A model generated the notes under the pieces. It was not told the origin of the DNA, ran no database searches, and saw only the letters and a program-made list of their open reading frames with translations. Of a DNA stretch of 64,000 nucleotides, positions 7,269-15,546 are shown piece by piece. How positions within the stretch are numbered: position 1 is the stretch's first letter; every line of letters begins with the position of its first letter. Source of the stretch: an uncultured Cohaesibacter sp. (GTDB taxonomy: Bacteria > Pseudomonadota > Alphaproteobacteria > Rhizobiales > Cohaesibacteraceae); contig NZ_OY762934.1 of assembly GCF_963667045.1 (NCBI RefSeq), forward strand, positions 4,780,501 to 4,844,500. Reading direction: 5' to 3'. The position numbers and the translations under genes are program-made.

Positions 7269-7768
7269 TACGCGGCGTCCAGTTGTTTGTTGTTTGAGTG
7301 CTGGCGGCTAGACGGATGAGCACTGCCATATTTTTCGCGGATGTCGTCCATTGATGCGGTACCCCGGCTTTTGCTTTTCCAGTTGGATGGGCGGAAGTTC
7401 CACATTTTCTTTTTGCTGGCCCAACGGAAACCGGCAGATTTTAGGGCTGCTTTATGCGGGAAGGTGTTGCCAGATACCCAAATCCAAGCGCCGCAAATTT
7501 CAATTTCCAAGCCTTCGAGATTAACAACTGCATTCAAGGCGGTGTTGAGCGCTTCACCATAGTCTGCTTGAGCTTCTTCGGTCGTTTCTGTGCTCTGGGC
7601 TTCTTTCAAAACATCGTAAGCGGCATTGACCAGCTTCATCATTTCGGCGCCTGCCGGATTGATGTCCGGATGATATTTTTTAGCGGCTGTTTTGTATGCC
7701 TTGGTGATTTCTTCCTTGGTTGCGCCGGAAGCAAGGTCAAGGATGGAGAGGGCGTCTGCAATTTTCAT
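7268..7768 (-). CDS. Phage J-domain (DnaJ-like) co-chaperone
   Basis: 166 residues. Residues about 1-60 are a J domain with the diagnostic HPD triad in KKYHPDINPAG, preceded by the helix KEEITKAYKTAAK. No Gly/Phe-rich, zinc-finger or substrate-binding DnaJ domains follow. Instead residues about 85-135 form a Trp-rich domain (ICGAWIWVSGNTFPHKAAL, then WASKKKMWNFRP) that recurs in phage and plasmid J-proteins. It would stimulate host DnaK ATPase and steer it to a phage or host target. First gene of the minus operon; a GAAGG ribosome binding site precedes its ATG. Confidence 0.8.
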   Translation of the reverse strand: MKIADALSILDLASGATKEEITKAYKTAAKKYHPDINPAGAEMMKLVNAAYDVLKEAQSTETTEEAQADYGEALNTALNAVVNLEGLEIEICGAWIWVSGNTFPHKAALKSAGFRWASKKKMWNFRPSNWKSKSRGTASMDDIREKYGSAHPSSRQHSNNKQLDAA

Positions 7769-7815
7769 TTTTCAATTCCTTCGAGAGGGGGGCGCGATGC
7801 CCCGTTGATGAATTG

Positions 7816-7844
7816 AATGTAGCTCATATGGGCTACATTGTCAA
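7816..7844 (-). promoter_or_regulatory. Operator-promoter of the J-domain/XRE operon
   Basis: On the minus strand: consensus -35 TTGACA (7844-7839), exact 17-base spacer, -10 TACATT (7821-7816). The inverted repeat AATGTAGC (7816-7823) and GCTACATT (7832-7839), with an 8-base spacer, covers the spacer and the -10, so a bound dimer would shut the promoter. The XRE protein of the same operon is the obvious candidate ligand. Confidence 0.7.
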
Positions 7845-7872
7845 TATGAAAAGTGGAAAAAATATTGAAAAA

Positions 7873-8022
7873 ATAAAAGGTTAAGTGGATTCTTTTGGGG
7901 GTGAAATGAGAAGCAATTCACAGGCCGATATCAGCCAACGTTGACTGAGTGGCACTCAAGGGGCACCATTCCCGAACAATCAAGATTTGCGCCCGGGGCT
8001 GGAAACGGCTGCCGGGTTTTTT
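7873..8022 (+). ncRNA. Candidate small RNA ending at a strong terminator
   Basis: A plus-strand terminator ends at 8022 although the only annotated gene upstream is divergent. Possible promoter elements TTGTCA (7838-7843) and AATATT (7861-7866), 17 apart, would give a transcript of about 150 bases. It contains a small hairpin TGAGT-ggc-ACTCA (7946-7958). A 12-codon frame (ATG at about 7905) with a GGGGGTGA site could also be translated. The promoter is weak, so the call is tentative. Confidence 0.25.
7992..8022 (+). terminator. Rho-independent terminator upstream of packaging genes
   Basis: Stem CCCGG (7992-7996) with CCGGG (8012-8016), an inner GCTG/CGGC stem closed by a GAAA tetraloop, then six T. 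It isolates the early divergent control region from the late operon that begins at 8198. Confidence 0.7.
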
Positions 8023-8197
8023 ATTGCTTGCTCCGGATTGATGAGCAGACGGGAAGGCCTTGCACCGGTGTTTGCCATCGGCTGGTGTTGGCTGGTGACA
8101 CTCGTCTGCTTTTCAATGCGGCGCGGTGAGGGGGCTTTGCAAAAGTTGACAGCTAACGCGCCCGCGCGCGGCTCAATCTGAAACGAGGTGTCGGGAT

Positions 8198-8713
8198 ATG
8201 GTGAAGAAGAAAAAGCCGCGACAGCCCTATGTTCTTTCAAAGGCAAAGTGGCAGCAGATACTCATTGAGATCATGGGAGGCCGAAGCCTGAGCAGTATCT
8301 GCAAGGGCGAGGGGATGCCGAGAACTGCGACCGTCTACAAGGCACTGGCAAAGGATCCTGAGAAGCAGAAAGAATACCAATTCGCTTGCGATATCCGCCT
8401 GGAGACCCGGCTGGATGAAATCATCGATATTGCGGACGATGGGACCAATGACTGGATGGAGCGCCAGACTTCAAGCGGTGACACGGTCACGGTAGTTGAT
8501 CACGAGCACATCCAGCGTTCCAAGCTTCGGATTGAGGCCCGCCAGTGGGAAGCCTCCAAGTTGAAGCCCAAGAAATACGGGGTTCCGGCACAAATGGTGC
8601 TCGTGAAAGACGCTGATGAGGCAGGCGCAACGGCCAAGCCTCGGTCTACCGAAGAAATCAAGGCGGCTATCATTGAGTTGATGGCGCAAAGCAAGGCGAA
8701 GAAAGACAAATGA
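8198..8713 (+). CDS. Terminase small subunit
   Basis: 171 residues. The N-terminal half is an HTH of the small-terminase type (WQQILIEIMGGRSLSSICKG, then RTATVYKALAKDPEKQ). The region LRIEARQWEASKLKPKKYG is a hallmark of this family. It would recognise the packaging site on phage DNA and load the large subunit. First gene of the late operon; ATGA overlap with the large subunit. Confidence 0.85.
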   Translation: MVKKKKPRQPYVLSKAKWQQILIEIMGGRSLSSICKGEGMPRTATVYKALAKDPEKQKEYQFACDIRLETRLDEIIDIADDGTNDWMERQTSSGDTVTVVDHEHIQRSKLRIEARQWEASKLKPKKYGVPAQMVLVKDADEAGATAKPRSTEEIKAAIIELMAQSKAKKDK

Positions 8714-10290
8714 GTTTTGACAATGATGCAGCGCTGACGGAGTGGATAGAAAATCTCTCCGGGCAGCAGCGTGCAGATTTGGAAGCCTCTCTTTCTCCAT
8801 TGTTCAATCGGCTCTGGAAACCGCAAGAGGGACCGCAGACCAAGGCCTACTATTCTAAAGCGGATATGTGTTTGTACGGAGGACAGGCCGGAGGTGGCAA
8901 GAGTGATTTGTTACTCGGATTAGCTGTAAATGCACACAAGAAGTCAGCAATATTCCGTCAGAAGCTATCTGACGCGAAGTCGATGGAAGAGCGCTTGTCG
9001 GAGATTGTCGGCGACCGTGGCCGCATGAACTATTCCGATCATGTCTGGAAGGATGGTGATCAGCGGATCCAGTTTGGCTACCTGGAGAAGCCGGGAGCAG
9101 AGAAGGGCCACCAAGGCCAGCCAAAGGATTTCCTTGGCTTCGATGAGGGTGCGCAGCAGCAGGCCAAGAAGCAGATCTTCCTGATGGGGTGGGTTCGCTC
9201 GGTTGATCCTGATCAGCGCTGCCGCGTGGTGATTGCCTCCAATCCGCCTCTGTCCGGTGATGGTGACCATTTGATTGAATGGTTCGCCCCCTGGCTTGAT
9301 CCGATGCACCCGCTTTACCCGGCCAAGCCCGGACAATTGCTTTGGGCTGTGTTTGTCGGCGATGAAGAGGAAATGCATTCGGTTTGGGTGGATGGGCCGG
9401 AACCGGTCGAGATTGAGGGAGAGGTGAGAACGCCGAAGTCTCGCACCTTTGTTCCGGCGTCTCTGGCTGACAATGCCTATTTGCGCGATACCGATTATGG
9501 CAGCCAGCTTGACCAGCTGCCCGAGCCTCTCCGCACGGCGCTGAAGACGGGCAATTTCATGATGGCTCGTAAGGATCACGCCTGGCAGGTCATTCCGTCC
9601 GAGTGGGTTCGGCTGGCGCAAGAGCGTTGGAGTGAAGAGCACCCACACCTCAAAGGCCGGATGTGGGCGATGGGTGTTGATGTGGCGCAAGGAGGCGGAG
9701 ACAAGACGACCCTTGCCCCGCTCTATAACGAGTGCTTCGGGCGTCTGACTACGGAACGCGGCATTGATACCAAGAACGGTCCAATCGTTGCGTCTCTGAT
9801 CCTCAAGGAGCGCCGGGACGGGGCCGATATTGGAATTGACTGTACAGGCGGTTGGGGCAACTCGGCGCGGGACCACCTTGAGACCAACAACAACATAACG
9901 GCCTATTCGGTTGTGTTCTCACGCGGAACGAAAGAGAAGCAGGCCAACGGGTCATTGGGTTTCAAAAACGAGCGTGCGCGGCTCTGGTGGCGTTTCCGTG
10001 AGGCATTGGACCCGAACAGCGAGCACAAGATTGCCTTGCCTCCAAGCAAGAAGCTCTTTGCAGAACTGACGGCGGTTCACTGGATGGTCAAGTCCGGGGG
10101 CTCATCCAATGAAGGGGTGATCCAGATCGAAGAAAAGGACGAGGTAAGGAAGCGCCTCGGCTCTTCGACTGATGAAGCGGATGCCGTGATTATGGCTTGG
10201 GACCTGCGCGATGCTGCGCAGTATCGGATGATCAAGCCCTTGATTGATGACCAAGAGGAAGAATGGAACGCCCTTGGAGATGTTGGATAG
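8710..10290 (+). CDS. Terminase large subunit (ATPase and nuclease)
   Basis: 526 residues, usual size. ATPase domain: Walker A GGQAGGGKS (residues 57-65) and Walker B region FLGFDEGAQQ. C-terminal RNase H-like nuclease: GVDVAQGGGDKT, then DCTGGWGN, and terminal acidic motif TDEADAVIMAWD. Together these power translocation of DNA into the prohead and cut concatemers. The sequence type fits short-tailed phages with terminase of the Terminase_6 group. Confidence 0.92.
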   Translation: MSFDNDAALTEWIENLSGQQRADLEASLSPLFNRLWKPQEGPQTKAYYSKADMCLYGGQAGGGKSDLLLGLAVNAHKKSAIFRQKLSDAKSMEERLSEIVGDRGRMNYSDHVWKDGDQRIQFGYLEKPGAEKGHQGQPKDFLGFDEGAQQQAKKQIFLMGWVRSVDPDQRCRVVIASNPPLSGDGDHLIEWFAPWLDPMHPLYPAKPGQLLWAVFVGDEEEMHSVWVDGPEPVEIEGEVRTPKSRTFVPASLADNAYLRDTDYGSQLDQLPEPLRTALKTGNFMMARKDHAWQVIPSEWVRLAQERWSEEHPHLKGRMWAMGVDVAQGGGDKTTLAPLYNECFGRLTTERGIDTKNGPIVASLILKERRDGADIGIDCTGGWGNSARDHLETNNNITAYSVVFSRGTKEKQANGSLGFKNERARLWWRFREALDPNSEHKIALPPSKKLFAELTAVHWMVKSGGSSNEGVIQIEEKDEVRKRLGSSTDEADAVIMAWDLRDAAQYRMIKPLIDDQEEEWNALGDVG

Positions 10291-10293
10291 GCG

Positions 10294-10560
10294 ATGAACA
10301 GACGCGATTTGCATGAACTGGCGGCGGCTTATAGCGCTGCGTCGAATGGAAGGCTCATCAATCTGATGGGCCTTTTGCTTTTTCTGGCTTTGGCCGTGAC
10401 GGTCGATCACCGCTATTTTCTGGTGGCTCTGGTGTCCATTCTTGCGGTCGCTGCGGCCTATCTGGCGGACATGCTCAATGAAGTGAGCCTGATGTGGGTG
10501 AGTGTCATTCTGACCGTGATGCCTTTCAGCTTTCTTTTGTGGTTGGGGGTGGGGCTGTGA
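10294..10560 (+). CDS. Small phage membrane protein
   Basis: 88 residues with three likely membrane segments (about 22-40, 43-62 and 68-87: LMGLLLFLALAVTV, YFLVALVSILAVAAAYLA, MWVSVILTVMPFSFLLWLGV). Lies in the packaging module rather than the lysis module. The topology is compatible with a holin, but the neighbourhood does not require it. Overlaps the next gene by GTGA. Confidence 0.55.
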   Translation: MNRRDLHELAAAYSAASNGRLINLMGLLLFLALAVTVDHRYFLVALVSILAVAAAYLADMLNEVSLMWVSVILTVMPFSFLLWLGVGL

Positions 10561-10820
10561 GTGACGATAAGGTGGTTTCTATCAACGGTGGGCCAGTCCC
10601 TTTAGCGGGAGAAGTGCAGCAAGAGGTAATTGATCGGCTCGAAGGCCTTCTGTCTTGTGCCCGTTCTGGTGATCTTCAGGGCTTTGCCTGCATCGCATAT
10701 CACGCTGAAGATAAATGCAGCCGATGGCGGGCGGGGTCTCAGGGCGGCTACGCCATGCTTGGCGCGCTCAAGGTGCTGTCTGATGAGATGAGCGACCTTA
10801 TCAGGGAACCAACAGAATGA
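10557..10820 (+). CDS. Hypothetical late protein, GTG start
   Basis: 87 residues. Start GTG 10557 overlaps the preceding stop (GTGA); a start further upstream would lie inside the membrane-protein gene. Contains AGSQGGYAMLGALKVLSDEM and a preceding Cys pair region; resembles short phage accessory proteins without assigned role. ATGA overlap with the next gene. Confidence 0.5.
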   Translation: MSDDKVVSINGGPVPLAGEVQQEVIDRLEGLLSCARSGDLQGFACIAYHAEDKCSRWRAGSQGGYAMLGALKVLSDEMSDLIREPTE

Positions 10821-11293
10821 GCCGGGTTGTCATCAAACCGGCCACGCGGCGAGACCTGAGTTTTGTTGCTGCCAATCTGAGCGATGAGGATCGAGCCGAA
10901 ATCTATTGTCAGATGGACAAGCCGGACAATCGCCTGATTGCGGAGATGGCTTATCAGGGCTCTCCCTTGTGGCGTTATGTGGCCTGGCTTGATGGCCAAC
11001 CGGTTTTGGCGTTTGGCGTCGGCCTGATGCATTCACGCCTTGGCCTTGCCTGGGCATGGGGGACGGCTCGCAAGCTTCGCGCCTTTCCGGAAGCCACCCG
11101 CTTCATGCTCGATGTGGTCAAGCCTGCATGTGTTGACAGCGGGATCAATCGCATTCATGCCGACACGCTTTCCACTCACACCAATGCCCATAAATGGCTT
11201 GAACGATTGGGCGCTCACAGAGAAGCCGTCATGCCCTCTTTGGGGTTGGGCGGGGAAACATTCTATCGCTATGCGTGGATCAACGAGGAATAG
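10817..11293 (+). CDS. GNAT-fold protein of T7 gp13 type
   Basis: 158 residues starting MSRVVIKPATRRDLSFVAAN. It has an acetyltransferase-like pattern of strands and helices and ends with LERLGAHREAVMPSLGLGG. This family is annotated as phage Gp13-like in short-tailed phages, where T7 gp13 is needed for assembly of internal virion parts. The acetyl-CoA pyrophosphate loop is not clearly conserved, so it may be structural rather than enzymatic. Confidence 0.7.
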   Translation: MSRVVIKPATRRDLSFVAANLSDEDRAEIYCQMDKPDNRLIAEMAYQGSPLWRYVAWLDGQPVLAFGVGLMHSRLGLAWAWGTARKLRAFPEATRFMLDVVKPACVDSGINRIHADTLSTHTNAHKWLERLGAHREAVMPSLGLGGETFYRYAWINEE

Positions 11294-11296
11294 ACC

Positions 11297-11503
11297 ATGT
11301 GCTTTTTCAGTACACCCAAGGTACAGCCAGCGCCTTCCACTCCGTCCGAGGATGACAAGGAAGTCAAGGCGCGCAAGGCAGAAGAGGAACGCAAGACGCG
11401 GGAGCAACAGGGTCGCCGCTCAACGATCCTCACCAGCATGTCGGGCGCTTCGGACTACGGGCAGAATTTGAAGGTCACCAAGTTGGGGCAGGCAGGAGCC
11501 TAA
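11297..11503 (+). CDS. Small late protein, charged
   Basis: 68 residues beginning MCFFSTPKVQPAPSTPSEDD followed by a very charged helix (KARKAEEERKTREQQGRR). Such short proteins are commonly found just before the portal gene in this phage group. Possible virion component or assembly factor; no domain recognised. An acceptable spacing of 3 bases to each neighbour supports it. Confidence 0.55.
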   Translation: MCFFSTPKVQPAPSTPSEDDKEVKARKAEEERKTREQQGRRSTILTSMSGASDYGQNLKVTKLGQAGA

Positions 11504-11506
11504 GAG

Positions 11507-13249
11507 ATGGGACTTGTTCAGGACATTCTTGATCGACAAACGCAATTGGCCTCGGATCGGTTGCCGTGGGAAAGCGAGTGGGATGCGGTCATTCGCTTTG
11601 CGCTGCCCTATGAGAAGGGCATCTCTGGCATGAACCGGCTTGGCAGTGCCGAAAGCCTTTTGACACAAGGGCCGCGTTCCAAGAGAGCGGGAACCCAATT
11701 GCTTGATGGCACGGCGATCTACTCGATTGAGCGGTTGGCAGCGGGCATTCTGAGCCTGACCATGCCGCAATCATCCAAGTGGCACGGCTTGGGGTCTGTC
11801 GATCCTCTGGCACCGGATCTTGATGAAGCTGCAGAAAACTGGTGCAGTCGTGTGACCGACTATCTGTTTGCGGTGCGCTATACGCCAAGGGCGGGTTTTG
11901 CGTCAGTCAATGAGATGGCGGTCAAAGCAGCCTGTGGGCTTGGCACCGGGGTTATCTTTCTGGAAGAGAGCTTTGGAGATGCCCATACGCAGGAAGCGCA
12001 AATGCCGTTCAAATACAGCTATGCGCCCTTGGCTGAGTGTTTTCTTGGGCAGAATGCGCAGGGAATTCACGATACCAACTACCGGCTGGTCAATTACAAG
12101 GCGCGGCAGGCAGTCCAGAAATTCGGGGAGAAGCATGTCTCTTCCAAACTGCTCGATGCTGCCAATGATCCTCGGCACAAAGACACGACTTTCCAGTTTA
12201 TCCATGCGGCCATGCCAAGGGCAGAAGCCGGAAGCCATGCTTCAAGCAATCGGGACAGCTCTGTTGCATCCTACTGGGTCGAGGTGGGTGAAAAGAAGCT
12301 TGTCAAGGAGAGCGGCTATTTCACCTTCCCCTATGTGGTTCATCGTTGGGTGAGACGGGCCGATAGCCCTTATGGCGAAAGCCCGGTGATGCTGGCCATG
12401 CGGGAAATCGTGCGCTCCCAGATCATTGAAGAAGACGTTGCGCGTGGGGTCTCGCAGCAAGGACGCCCCCCTATCGCCACGGTGGCCGGAAAGATCAGCG
12501 GCAAGCAAGCCCCCTTGCGGCCGCCGAACTTTGCACCGGGTGCCAACAACAAGGGCTATCTTGATCCGTCAGGGGCGCTCTATGCCAAACCGATGCTGGA
12601 GAACAACGGGCAGGCATTAAGCTTCATGCTGTCCATTCAGGAGGCAAAGCGCCGCCAGATACAGGACATGCTCTACATCAACCTGTTTCAGATCCTCGTT
12701 GACAATCCCCAGATGACAGCGACCGAGGTTTTGCAGCGAGCACAGGAAAAGGGGGATCTTCTCGGCCCTGTCGGCACGAGTTTTCAGCAATCCTCTTCGC
12801 TTCAGGTTGACCGGGAGCTTGAAATCCTGGAGCGCAAAGAGGCTTTCAATCCTGGCGCCGCTTTGGAAGCTCCTGACAGCATCTATGATCATGACATTCG
12901 GGCGTCTTCAACCTCGCCGATGGATCGCTTGCGCCGGACAGAGGAACTGATCGGGGCCAATGATGTGGTCGATACGGCTCTGAAGTTTGCCCAAGCTGGT
13001 AAAACCAAGCTGCTTGAGCGGATCAATGAAGACGAGGTTGGGGATCTGGTTGCCGATGTTCGCGGCGCTTCCCGCAAGATCTTCTACAGCGAAGAGGAAA
13101 TGGCCGCACAGCGCCAGCAAAAGGAACAGATGGCCCAAATGCAGCAAATGCAAGCCGGTCTGGATATGGCCGGTCAGGCGGCTGACGTGGTGAACAAGGG
13201 AGCACCGGCAATGGAGCAATTGAATGCGCTTATGGAACAGAGCCAGTAA
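11507..13249 (+). CDS. Portal protein (T7 gp8-type head-tail connector)
   Basis: 580 residues, close to the usual 500-600 of the short-tailed-phage connector family. Recognisable stretches: MNRLGSAESLLTQGPRSKRA, SIERLAAGILSLTMPQSSKW and IQEAKRRQIQDMLYINLFQ. The C-terminus is Gln/Met-rich and helical (QQKEQMAQMQQMQAG), matching the barrel/clip extension. Forms the dodecameric ring through which DNA is packaged. Downstream gene starts inside its last 26 bases. Confidence 0.88.
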   Translation: MGLVQDILDRQTQLASDRLPWESEWDAVIRFALPYEKGISGMNRLGSAESLLTQGPRSKRAGTQLLDGTAIYSIERLAAGILSLTMPQSSKWHGLGSVDPLAPDLDEAAENWCSRVTDYLFAVRYTPRAGFASVNEMAVKAACGLGTGVIFLEESFGDAHTQEAQMPFKYSYAPLAECFLGQNAQGIHDTNYRLVNYKARQAVQKFGEKHVSSKLLDAANDPRHKDTTFQFIHAAMPRAEAGSHASSNRDSSVASYWVEVGEKKLVKESGYFTFPYVVHRWVRRADSPYGESPVMLAMREIVRSQIIEEDVARGVSQQGRPPIATVAGKISGKQAPLRPPNFAPGANNKGYLDPSGALYAKPMLENNGQALSFMLSIQEAKRRQIQDMLYINLFQILVDNPQMTATEVLQRAQEKGDLLGPVGTSFQQSSSLQVDRELEILERKEAFNPGAALEAPDSIYDHDIRASSTSPMDRLRRTEELIGANDVVDTALKFAQAGKTKLLERINEDEVGDLVADVRGASRKIFYSEEEMAAQRQQKEQMAQMQQMQAGLDMAGQAADVVNKGAPAMEQLNALMEQSQ

Positions 13250-13544
13250 AGACCGGGCGGCGTTGCAAGCCAGACTAAGGCTGGTTGATGCGTGGAGGCG
13301 CTTTCGCGAAGGCAAGTCGAGCAAGGATGATTTTGAAATCATCATGGTTGACCTGGCCAATTTTAGCGGCTGGGACCGCTATTGCGACCATCCGCCCGAT
13401 AATGCGGAAGCACAGTTTAATGAGGGAAAAAGGTCTGTCTTCGGGCGGGCCTTTTCCTTTTTGACCATGACGCGGGCTGATCGAATTGGCCTTGCACAAG
13501 CCGCCTTGGAAGAGGCGAGAGCAGAAGAAGGGATTGAAGAATGA
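13224..13544 (+). CDS. Bbp19-like phage protein
   Basis: 106 residues, overlapping the portal gene end. The motif QFNEGKRSVFGRAF followed by a helical end matches the short family named after Bordetella phage BPP-1 Bbp19, which lies between portal and capsid genes. Role in morphogenesis is unknown. ATGA overlap with the scaffold gene. Confidence 0.65.
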   Translation: MRLWNRASKDRAALQARLRLVDAWRRFREGKSSKDDFEIIMVDLANFSGWDRYCDHPPDNAEAQFNEGKRSVFGRAFSFLTMTRADRIGLAQAALEEARAEEGIEE

Positions 13545-14440
13545 ACAGAGGGCTTTGGGCTTTGAATTTGGGTGGAATGATTGCCTATGCGCCGGAAGAT
13601 GGTGGCACTGGTGGTGGTGATACGGGAACGGGCGATGCAGGGGCGGGTGAAGAGAATGCCTTTGCGTCCAGTTTGACCGGTGAGGGCTATTCCGACTTTG
13701 CCAAGGAACAGGGCTGGAAGAGCGCTGATGATGCTGTGAAGGCCTATCAGGACCAGCGGGCGGGGCTGGAAGGCATGATCCGTATTCCCGGCAAGGATGC
13801 GAGCGATGATGACCGGGCCGCCTTTGCCAAGGCGCTCGGGGTGCCGGATACGGAAGACGGCTATCAGTTCAATCTGCCCGAAAAGATGCCGGAGAATGTC
13901 CAGTATGATGAAAAGCTGGCGGCTTCCTTCAAGGCCAAGGCCAAGGAACTCGGGCTGACAACTGCCCAGGCGCAGGCCCTGCATGATTTCCAGATGGAAG
14001 CGGTCGGCTCACAGGCTTCTGCGATGATGGAAGGTCAGAAACAGGCCGAGGCGGAGAAGACCGCTAAGGCCGAAGCCTCCCATGATGCCCTTGTCAAGGC
14101 GTGGGGCAAGGAAGGGAGCGAGAGTTACAACAAAAATCTGGCTCTTGCCAATCGGGCGCTTAGCAAGATGGTGCCTGACGGCAAGCTCATGGAAGAGTTC
14201 AAGAGCAACGGGGTTTTTGCCGAAGATGGTGCGGTTCTGATGCCGCATTTCGCGCAGGCGCTCGCGGCCATTGGCCAGACACTCTACTCGGAAGATGGCG
14301 ATTTGAACGGCGACACCCAGGCGGATGAAAACCCGTGGGATGCCGATACGTTCAACCTCACCAAACAGGGTGAGATTTACAAGGCAAACCCTGAAAAGGC
14401 GGAACGATTGAAAGCCGCCGCCAAGGCCAAACGCAAGTAA
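13541..14440 (+). CDS. Capsid assembly scaffolding protein
   Basis: 299 residues, acidic with Gly-rich N-terminal stretch (GGTGGGDTGTGDAGAGEE), then helices including FAKEQGWKSADDAVKAYQDQ and a conserved segment ending GVPDTEDGYQF. The C-terminal basic tail (ERLKAAAKAKRK) is typical of scaffold-coat contacts. Position directly before the coat gene supports scaffolding, lost from the mature head. A later ATG at 13577 is an alternative start. Confidence 0.75.
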   Translation: MNRGLWALNLGGMIAYAPEDGGTGGGDTGTGDAGAGEENAFASSLTGEGYSDFAKEQGWKSADDAVKAYQDQRAGLEGMIRIPGKDASDDDRAAFAKALGVPDTEDGYQFNLPEKMPENVQYDEKLAASFKAKAKELGLTTAQAQALHDFQMEAVGSQASAMMEGQKQAEAEKTAKAEASHDALVKAWGKEGSESYNKNLALANRALSKMVPDGKLMEEFKSNGVFAEDGAVLMPHFAQALAAIGQTLYSEDGDLNGDTQADENPWDADTFNLTKQGEIYKANPEKAERLKAAAKAKRK

Positions 14441-14492
14441 GCGCAAGGCAACAAACCAACCTCAGCAACGTCAATAACGGGAGATAAAAGTT

Positions 14493-15470
14493 ATGACGAA
14501 GGTGAAAATTAGTGATGTGATCGTTCCGGAGGTCTTCAATCCTTACGTTCTGGAACAGTCGGTGAAACTGGATACCCTGATTGCCAGTGGTATCGTGTCA
14601 AACGGGATCGACGGGCTCAATTTGTCCGGTGGTGGTTTCCTCTTCAAGATGCCGTTCTGGCTGAACTTGCGCAACAGCGGCATGACCGCCCAGCGCCTTT
14701 CTGACAGTGATGCGCTCATTCCTCGCAAGATCGGTTCCGGCAAGGATATGGCACGCCTGCATATGCTGGGTGATGCCTGGTCATCCAACGATCTGTCCAA
14801 GTATCTGGCCGGTGATGATCCGATGAAGGCGATTGCAACGGAGGTTGCCGGTTATTGGGTTGACCAGCGCCAGAATATCCTTGTGCAGACCATCAAGGGG
14901 ATTTTTGCATCCGCTTCCATGGCTGTGCTGACCCACGATATCTCTGCTCTTACTGGCGGGGCGTCTCTTATCGACTTTGCATCGAGCGTTGATGCCGGTC
15001 AGAAGCTCGGCGACCAGAAGAGCAACGTCACTGGCTATCTCATGCATTCGGCTGTTGAAGCCAAGTTGGCCAAGGACAAGGCCATTGAATACGAGACGGT
15101 CGAGGGCAAGACGGATCGGGTGCCTTTCTATATGGGCAAGCGTGTGATCGTTACCGATGCGCTTCAGCCGGTTGGCGGTGTCTACACTTCTCTGCTCTTT
15201 GGGGAAGGGGCATTCGGCTATCAGGAGCGATCTCTTGAAGATGATGAAGCACACGAGACCGATCGCGACAAGCTCGCGGGCGATGATCTACTGATCAGCC
15301 GCAGTCACTTCGTCATGCACCCGCGTGGTGTTGCCTGGACTGAAACCAATGTTCCTGACGATGATACCAGTCCGACCGATGCGCAGATTGCGGACGGAGC
15401 CAACTGGAACCGCGTCTATGAGCCCAAGAACATCCGCATGGTTGCTCTGAAACACAAGATCGCTGCCTAA
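14493..15470 (+). CDS. Major capsid protein
   Basis: 325 residues. It opens with ISDVIVPEVFNPYVLEQSVK, a pattern of coat proteins of BPP-1-like and related short-tailed phages of presumed HK97 fold, and contains LGDAWSSNDLSKYLAGDDPM and YWVDQRQNILVQTIKGIFA. A good ribosome binding site (GGGAGA) and a hairpin terminator after it fit high expression. Builds the icosahedral shell. Confidence 0.85.
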   Translation: MTKVKISDVIVPEVFNPYVLEQSVKLDTLIASGIVSNGIDGLNLSGGGFLFKMPFWLNLRNSGMTAQRLSDSDALIPRKIGSGKDMARLHMLGDAWSSNDLSKYLAGDDPMKAIATEVAGYWVDQRQNILVQTIKGIFASASMAVLTHDISALTGGASLIDFASSVDAGQKLGDQKSNVTGYLMHSAVEAKLAKDKAIEYETVEGKTDRVPFYMGKRVIVTDALQPVGGVYTSLLFGEGAFGYQERSLEDDEAHETDRDKLAGDDLLISRSHFVMHPRGVAWTETNVPDDDTSPTDAQIADGANWNRVYEPKNIRMVALKHKIAA

Positions 15471-15496
15471 GCTGCGATTTCCCTTCTACCCCAACT

Positions 15497-15529
15497 CGAC
15501 AAATGGCCGCCTCCGAGCGGCCTTTGTCG
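15497..15529 (+). terminator. Long hairpin after capsid gene
   Basis: CGACAAA (15497-15503) plus GGCCGC (15505-15510), loop CTCCGA, GCGGCC (15517-15522) plus TTTGTCG (15523-15529): 13 paired bases with one bulged T. No long T run follows, so it may attenuate or protect the capsid message rather than stop all transcription. Confidence 0.6.
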
Positions 15530-15546
15530 TATCTGGAGACATGCAG

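Noticed and set aside
10294-10560. Calling this membrane protein the holin
   Set aside because: Three helices fit a holin, but it sits in the packaging module far from the endolysin; a generic membrane-protein label is safer.
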